Shown here in pieces: positions 40,446 through 44,447 of a stretch of DNA of 44,447 nucleotides. The position numbers and the translations under genes were made by a program. Source of the DNA: an uncultured Rhodospirillaceae bacterium (lineage in GTDB: Bacteria; Pseudomonadota; Alphaproteobacteria; Azospirillales; Azospirillaceae); contig CALBDS010000005.1 in the NCBI GenBank assembly GCA_937927415.1, positions 1 through 44,447 of the forward strand, given 5' to 3'. Position 1 is the first letter of the stretch; every line of letters starts with the position of its first letter. The notes below the pieces were generated by a model. It did no database searches, was not told where the DNA came from, and saw only the letters and a program-made list of their open reading frames with translations.

Positions 40446-41675
40446 TTACAAACCCGCCGTGGCCATATGGTCCGCCCCGTCCATCAGGCCGGCGAATTTT
40501 TCCAGGAAATGTTGTGACACCCGGCTGTCGCTGATCCGGGCGCAGCCGATGGGATCCATGGCGTTGAACCGCTGTTGCAGGGGGGACGGGGGCGGCAGTT
40601 CTTCCCCCGACAGGCTGAGCGCCTCGCGGGTGGCAGCCAGGATCTCGCTGGCCGAGGCGGGGCGCGCGGCCAGCGTCTCGTGGGGGAAGTTCCAGAAGCT
40701 GAACTCGGGAAACCGCTGCAACAGGCCGTAATGTTGGGAAAAGGGCAGCGTCGCCCCGGTATCACGCACGGACAGGATCGACGGCAGCGCCACCGCGCGC
40801 CGGGCGAAGGGCGGGAAGCACAAATGCCAATAGTTGGCATAGACGAAGGGAACGTCGAAATTTTCCGCCAGATAGGAAATACCCGAACCGGCCAGCAGAG
40901 CGAAGCGGGCATGGCGGAACAGAATCAGATCATTTTCGAAGGAAGCCAGCGGGTCGCCGCCGTAATGGTAGATGGGAAAACGGCGGAACGCTTCGGGCAT
41001 CGGCTCCCGCCCGGCCATCACCAGCCGGAAACCATTGTCGTGCAGATACGCCAGCGCGTCCAGATAGGTGTCGGGGTCGGTCGCCTGGGCCGTGGCGTTG
41101 ATCGAGTGGACCTTCAGATGGATCAGGGCGTATTTGCCCGGCTGCCCGATCCGCTCGGCCACAGGGGCCGGCAGCGGACGGTCGTGCCACAGGGGCCGAT
41201 AGGCGCGGCTTTGGGCGCGGCGGCGGTAGAGCGCGGTGGTCAGCCCGATCGCCTCGTCTCGCGGCAGCATGTGCCAGAATTGGTTGTTGAATTCCCGGAT
41301 GCGGGTCCGCCGCCCCGGCGGCACGGTGGCCTTGAAATGGGAAACGCCCACGTCCACCGTCAACTCGGGATGATAAAGCGCCACCTCCCGCACCAGGCTG
41401 TTCCACTGGTCGTTCACCGCCACCACCAGGAACTGGCTGGCATAGGTGCGGGCCATGGCGAAGGCGAAATCGGTCTGGGGCAGAATCAGCAGATAGGGGA
41501 CGTCGGGGCGAATCTCGCCCAGGAACCGCATCCGTAGGAAATTTTCCGTTTCCGCAATGACGTGACCGGTGGCCTGGAACATGTTCACCGGCAGCCGAGA
41601 CCCCGTGCGTTGCAGAAAATCCACCAGTTCCTGCAGGCTTTTGATCGGACCCAGGGGCGGGGGGGCGGTCGACAT
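40446..41675 (-). CDS. TIGR04372-type putative glycosyltransferase
   Basis: 409 residues from the ATG at 41675 (MSTAPPPLGPIKSL), with GGAGA upstream; the open frame to 41858 is Pro-rich and unlike protein. RFLGEIRPDVPYLLIL, YALIHLKVHSINATAQATDPDTYLDALAYL and LLAGSGISYLAENFDVPFVYANYWH are the characteristic segments of a family found with LPS and capsule genes and annotated as putative glycosyltransferases. NGFRLVMAGREP matches the usual donor-side strand. It is the first gene of a two-gene transcript with the fucosyltransferase-like gene. Confidence 0.72.
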   Translation of the reverse strand: MSTAPPPLGPIKSLQELVDFLQRTGSRLPVNMFQATGHVIAETENFLRMRFLGEIRPDVPYLLILPQTDFAFAMARTYASQFLVVAVNDQWNSLVREVALYHPELTVDVGVSHFKATVPPGRRTRIREFNNQFWHMLPRDEAIGLTTALYRRRAQSRAYRPLWHDRPLPAPVAERIGQPGKYALIHLKVHSINATAQATDPDTYLDALAYLHDNGFRLVMAGREPMPEAFRRFPIYHYGGDPLASFENDLILFRHARFALLAGSGISYLAENFDVPFVYANYWHLCFPPFARRAVALPSILSVRDTGATLPFSQHYGLLQRFPEFSFWNFPHETLAARPASASEILAATREALSLSGEELPPPSPLQQRFNAMDPIGCARISDSRVSQHFLEKFAGLMDGADHMATAGL

Positions 41676-42119
41676 GGGCGTTTCTCCAGGAAACCGGGCG
41701 TATTGGAAACGGCGGCCCGGGTCAGGGACGCCACCAGGGGGGCCGTTCGGCGGTTCATCCCGGGGGCCGGCCGATGCCGAAAGCAATGATGTGAAGGCGT
41801 ATGGGGGCGGAGACGCGGGCGGGATGGGGGACTGCCACGACGGTAACGGGAAGGCCAACGGAACCCTGGCCAGTCATACTGATGCGGCAGAGGGAGTGCA
41901 TTCCACGAAACAGCCGTTTTTTTTGTCTTTGCTTTCCGGTATTTCAACCGCTGACCGGAGAAATAACCGCTCCCCGAGGGGCTTGGCAACATTTCCCTGG
42001 GAGGAAACCGCGCCCGCAGCGGGGGGCGGGCATTGCTGGGGGGCGGCTGTGTGGATAATATCCGCGCCGTCTTTCCACCGCTCCGCATCCTCTGCCCCCT
42101 TGCCTGCTAAGGATACGTT
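41676..42119. other. 444-base divergent gap with regulatory elements
   Basis: It separates the TIGR04372-type gene (minus) from the GT8-like gene (plus). The left half (41676-41900) is GC-rich without a gene. A T-run lies at about 41923-41930, then CCCCGAGGGG (41973-41982), the second copy of the shared 22-base motif (41981-42002), and a perfect DnaA-box-like TGTGGATAA at 42050-42058. Short frames here show no protein-like content. Confidence 0.5.
41981..42002. promoter_or_regulatory. Shared 22-base motif, copy 2
   Basis: Exact 22-base match to 29468-29489 (starting GCTTGGCAACATTTCCC), 117 bases before the ATG at 42120. The palindrome of copy 1 is less complete here (TTTCCCTGGGAGGAAA). Exact repetition of this length in the same type of gap suggests a common regulator of the two glycosyltransferase genes. 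Confidence 0.5.
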
Positions 42120-43031
42120 ATGCCTGTTTCCGAGACTGCCGGAACCACCTGTCTGGTTGTGTGCGCCGACAGCAACATCTTCGACCTTCTGGTGGGGCTT
42201 TTGCTGTCGTTGCAGGGGCGCGACCGGTCCCGCTATGCGGTGGGGCTGATCGACATCGGCCTGACGCCGGCGCAGCGGGAGTATCTGGGCGGTCTGTGCG
42301 ATGCCATCGAGCCCGTGCGTGACACGCTGCTGGTGGTGCTGCCCGACGAGGTGCGTTTGAAGATCGAAGGGCAAAGCCCGTTCTGGCGGGCGCAGGGCTG
42401 CCGGCCCTTCCTGCCCGACTATTTCCCCGGCCACCGCTATTATGTGCATCTGGATGCCGACATGTGGGTCCAGAGCTTCGGTTTCCTGGAAGCCGCGCGG
42501 GACATGATGGACGCTGGCAAGGCGGTGATCGTGCCGGAATCGGACGCGCTGTACCGTCATCTCTATTCCTGGACCGATAGCCAACGCTACTTCACCGACA
42601 AGGCGTCGCTGACCGCCCAGATCCTGGGTGACACGGTGGCGCGCCAGACCGGATCGATGCCGTATCTCAACACCGGCTTCTTCGCCCTGCACCGCGACGC
42701 CCCCCATTGGGCGGTGTTCAAGGACTGGCTGGGCCGGGCGTTTGCCCGCGGCTATCATCACCTCAGCGAGCAGATCACCCTGAACGCGGTCATCTATCAT
42801 CTGGTGGGCCAGGTGCAGACCATGCCGGCGGTGTGCAACTGGCTGTGCAGTTACGCCACCCCAGTGCGCGGCCCCGATGGGGTGTGGTGCACGCCGGGAT
42901 ATCCCTCCCGTCCGATCGAGTTGCTGCACCTGACCGGCACCGACAAGGTGGCGCGCTATCGTCCCCTGGGCCTGCTGTACGGTGGGGGGGAGTATCTCAA
43001 GGACATTGCCCATCTTTGCCCTGCCGGCTAG
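42120..43031 (+). CDS. GT8-like glycosyltransferase (GT-A fold)
   Basis: 303 residues; AAGGA lies 8 bases upstream of the ATG. The metal-binding DAD is in YYVHLDADMWVQ (residues 112-114), preceded by FLPDYFPGHRYYVHLDAD, the usual lead to the DxD of GT8 and related enzymes. MPYLNTGFFALHRD and LSEQITLNAVIYHLVG are the other family landmarks, and the C-terminal PIELLHLTGTDK carries the H that often coordinates the metal. Retaining transfer from a UDP-sugar is expected. The TAG stop lies in the left arm of an inverted repeat. Confidence 0.75.
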   Translation: MPVSETAGTTCLVVCADSNIFDLLVGLLLSLQGRDRSRYAVGLIDIGLTPAQREYLGGLCDAIEPVRDTLLVVLPDEVRLKIEGQSPFWRAQGCRPFLPDYFPGHRYYVHLDADMWVQSFGFLEAARDMMDAGKAVIVPESDALYRHLYSWTDSQRYFTDKASLTAQILGDTVARQTGSMPYLNTGFFALHRDAPHWAVFKDWLGRAFARGYHHLSEQITLNAVIYHLVGQVQTMPAVCNWLCSYATPVRGPDGVWCTPGYPSRPIELLHLTGTDKVARYRPLGLLYGGGEYLKDIAHLCPAG

Positions 43032-43072
43032 AGTCCTTAACAAGGGCTTATTGAGGCACCTGAAGGACTCTA
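43029..43072. repeat. Inverted repeat TAGAGTCCTT...AAGGACTCTA at the end of the GT8-like gene
   Basis: TAGAGTCCTT (43029-43038) and AAGGACTCTA (43063-43072) are perfect inverted copies around a 24-base loop. The TAG is the stop codon of the preceding gene. A T-rich stretch (CTTTTGGTTTTT) follows, so it may end transcription. Each arm contains a GANTC site. Confidence 0.6.
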
Positions 43073-43088
43073 AGCTTTTGGTTTTTCC

Positions 43089-43134
43089 GTGTGATTCACG
43101 CTTCAAATGATTCCGTTTGAAGCGTGAATCACAC
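43089..43134. repeat. 19-bp perfect palindrome with central loop
   Basis: GTGTGATTCACGCTTCAAA (43089-43107) and its exact inverse complement (43116-43134) flank an 8-base loop (TGATTCCG). The stem is 53 bases upstream of the GT61-like gene. Arms and loop each carry a GANTC site. It could be a small palindromic (REP/MITE-like) element, a terminator or an operator. Confidence 0.75.
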
Positions 43135-43187
43135 TCTAATGGACTGGGGTTCCGCCCGTTCCGGGGCTTCAGGTAAGGACCGTCGTC

Positions 43188-44384
43188 ATGGCACTGCGCC
43201 CTTTTGAGTTTCTGTCGGCGGAGCGTCTGTGCCCCCCGGTGGCGTCCGCCGCACAGCTCGATCCGGCGGTGCCGGGCCGTCTGGAGGTGTATCCCGCCGG
43301 GTCGGTGGCGCACCCGCCGCCCCGCTATGCCTTTGAGGATGACGATCTGATGGCACCGGGGCAGGTGTCGGATGCGCTGATCGACCTGCGCGCCCACACT
43401 GCCCACCACAGCAGCACCTTCCTGGCGACCCTGCAGGGGGCGGTGGTGGAGAAATTCACCACGGCGCCAACGCCGGCCAACACCTTCAACGTCTTCGTGG
43501 ATGATGGGGTGGCGCTGGCGGAATCCTTCCACAACCGTACCAGCAACGATTACGTCACCCGGCTGATGCAGGAATGCCTGACTGCGCCTTATCAGGGGAG
43601 CGCATCCGTCCCGGTGAAGGTGGTGGATTGGGAACCGCCGGGGTTGACCGTGACCGACCCGTGCCTGCTGATGTCCAGCCGGTTCATCCACCACAATTAT
43701 TATCACTGGATCTTCGAAGGGCTGACCCGATTCTGGTGCCGGGATCATCTGCCCGGTTTCGACGGGTTGACCCTGGTGTTCCCGTCGGCTGAACTGCGCC
43801 CGTTTCACACCGGGGTGCTGGAGCGCATGGGGCTGCGCAACCGCATCATGGTTCTGAACCATCGTTTCGTGCGGTTTGAAACCCTATGGTTCCCCTCCTT
43901 CCTCGATCCCGGCACGGTGACGGCGCGGCAGGTGGAGTGGCTGCGCCGGTTGATGTTCGGTGTCTTCCCCGCCGCCGCCCGTCCGGTGCGCCGGCGGCGG
44001 CTGTACGTGTCCCGCTGCGACGCCAAGGCCCGCATCGTCAGCAACGAAGCGGAGGTCATGGCCCGGCTGGAGCCGTTGGGGTTCGAGATGATTGTGCCTG
44101 GACGCATGAGTCTGGAAGAACAGGTCACCGCCTTTGCCGGTGCGGCGATGGTGGTGGCGCCCCATGGGGCGGCCAACGCCAGCATCGCCTTTTGCCCGCC
44201 GGGCACGCCGTTCCTGGAGCTGGTGCCGGCGGGCAATCGGTCGGCGCTCTATTGGATGCAGGCCAATGTCGGTGGTCTGCCCTATGGCCGGCTGGTCTGT
44301 GCCGAGGACCGGCCGGGCGTGTCCATGACCGCCGATCCGGCCCGGCTGGCCCATATGGTGATGTTGGCGGCGAAGGACTGCTGA
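43188..44384 (+). CDS. GT61/DUF563-family glycosyltransferase
   Basis: 398 residues; AAGGA precedes the ATG at 43188. HHNYYHWIFEGLTRFW (about residues 166-181) is the 'NY.HW..E.L.R' motif of GT61, and VVAPHGAANASIAFCPPGTPFLELVP (about 320-345) the C-terminal HGA.......P motif with the conserved His. RRRLYVSRCDAKARIVSNEAEVMARLEPLGFEMI is the typical middle segment. GT61 enzymes transfer xylose or GlcNAc in eukaryotes; bacterial members occur in LPS and capsule clusters with unknown donors. The gene is complete and ends 63 bases before the window edge, which shows nothing more. Confidence 0.85.
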   Translation: MALRPFEFLSAERLCPPVASAAQLDPAVPGRLEVYPAGSVAHPPPRYAFEDDDLMAPGQVSDALIDLRAHTAHHSSTFLATLQGAVVEKFTTAPTPANTFNVFVDDGVALAESFHNRTSNDYVTRLMQECLTAPYQGSASVPVKVVDWEPPGLTVTDPCLLMSSRFIHHNYYHWIFEGLTRFWCRDHLPGFDGLTLVFPSAELRPFHTGVLERMGLRNRIMVLNHRFVRFETLWFPSFLDPGTVTARQVEWLRRLMFGVFPAAARPVRRRRLYVSRCDAKARIVSNEAEVMARLEPLGFEMIVPGRMSLEEQVTAFAGAAMVVAPHGAANASIAFCPPGTPFLELVPAGNRSALYWMQANVGGLPYGRLVCAEDRPGVSMTADPARLAHMVMLAAKDC

Positions 44385-44447
44385 TCCCGGTGGGCCACCC
44401 ACCACTTCCGGCCCACCCGGAGGTCAGTTGGGAAGAAAGAAGGGCAG

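Noticed and set aside
42050..42058. Perfect DnaA box TGTGGATAA in the gap before the GT8-like gene
   Set aside because: One perfect 9-mer in 44 kb on either strand is expected by chance about one time in three; no iterons or second box are near.

Overview
The window is about 44.4 kb of GC-rich DNA. Its third-position GC bias, high-GC codon use, iteron/RepA-type replication module and many TPR-fused sugar enzymes suggest an alphaproteobacterium of the Azospirillum type (Rhodospirillales). This taxonomic call is an inference from style and content, not from a marker gene. The presence of a plasmid-type initiator says that the window lies on a plasmid or chromid.

Layout. Positions 1-582 hold the C-terminal end of a degenerate O-GlcNAc-transferase-like (GT41) protein that runs in from the left edge. 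Positions 585-2077 are a replication module: six direct iterons, an inverted iteron over the presumed repA promoter, a near-consensus DnaA box, repA (1009-1947), a strong two-way terminator (1983-2025) and two further inverted iteron copies. Most iterons carry a GANTC site, the target of the cell-cycle methylase CcrM.

Everything from 2123 to the right edge is surface-glycan or protein-glycosylation machinery. (a) 2123-5885, minus: TPR-methyltransferase, asparagine-synthase-like amidotransferase, NeuB-like synthase. (b) 6095-14951, mostly plus: DegT aminotransferase, methyltransferase, GT2-cytidylyltransferase fusion, two SpsF-like cytidylyltransferases, a Gfo/Idh/MocA oxidoreductase and a CDP-glycerol-transferase-like protein, interrupted by a minus-strand GNAT/FkbM pair. 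(c) 14991-21550: WavE-like protein, an unrecognised 362-residue protein, an amidase overlapping a WbuX/PseA-type sugar amidotransferase, and a methyltransferase. (d) 21740-29392, minus: an eight-gene operon (nucleotide-sugar dehydrogenase, HAD phosphatase, APH-type kinase, NAD sugar epimerase/dehydratase, two methyltransferases, GT4, GalE). (e) 29618-44384: TPR-glycosyltransferase, methyltransferase, a frameshifted radical SAM gene, two divergent TPR-GT41 (SPINDLY/OGT) genes, a TPR-fucosyltransferase-like gene, a TIGR04372-type transferase, a GT8-like transferase and a GT61-like transferase.

Taken together the genes could make one or more CMP/CDP- and UDP-activated sugars (a nonulosonic-acid-like sugar is suggested by NeuB + DegT + GNAT + cytidylyltransferases), modify them by amidation/amidination, acetylation and methylation, and attach them to LPS, capsule or protein (flagellin is a plausible acceptor in this group). 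No flippase, polymerase, WecA-type initiator, ABC exporter or flagellin gene is present, so the acceptor and the export route are not fixed by this window. No tRNA, rRNA, CRISPR array or intact insertion sequence was seen.
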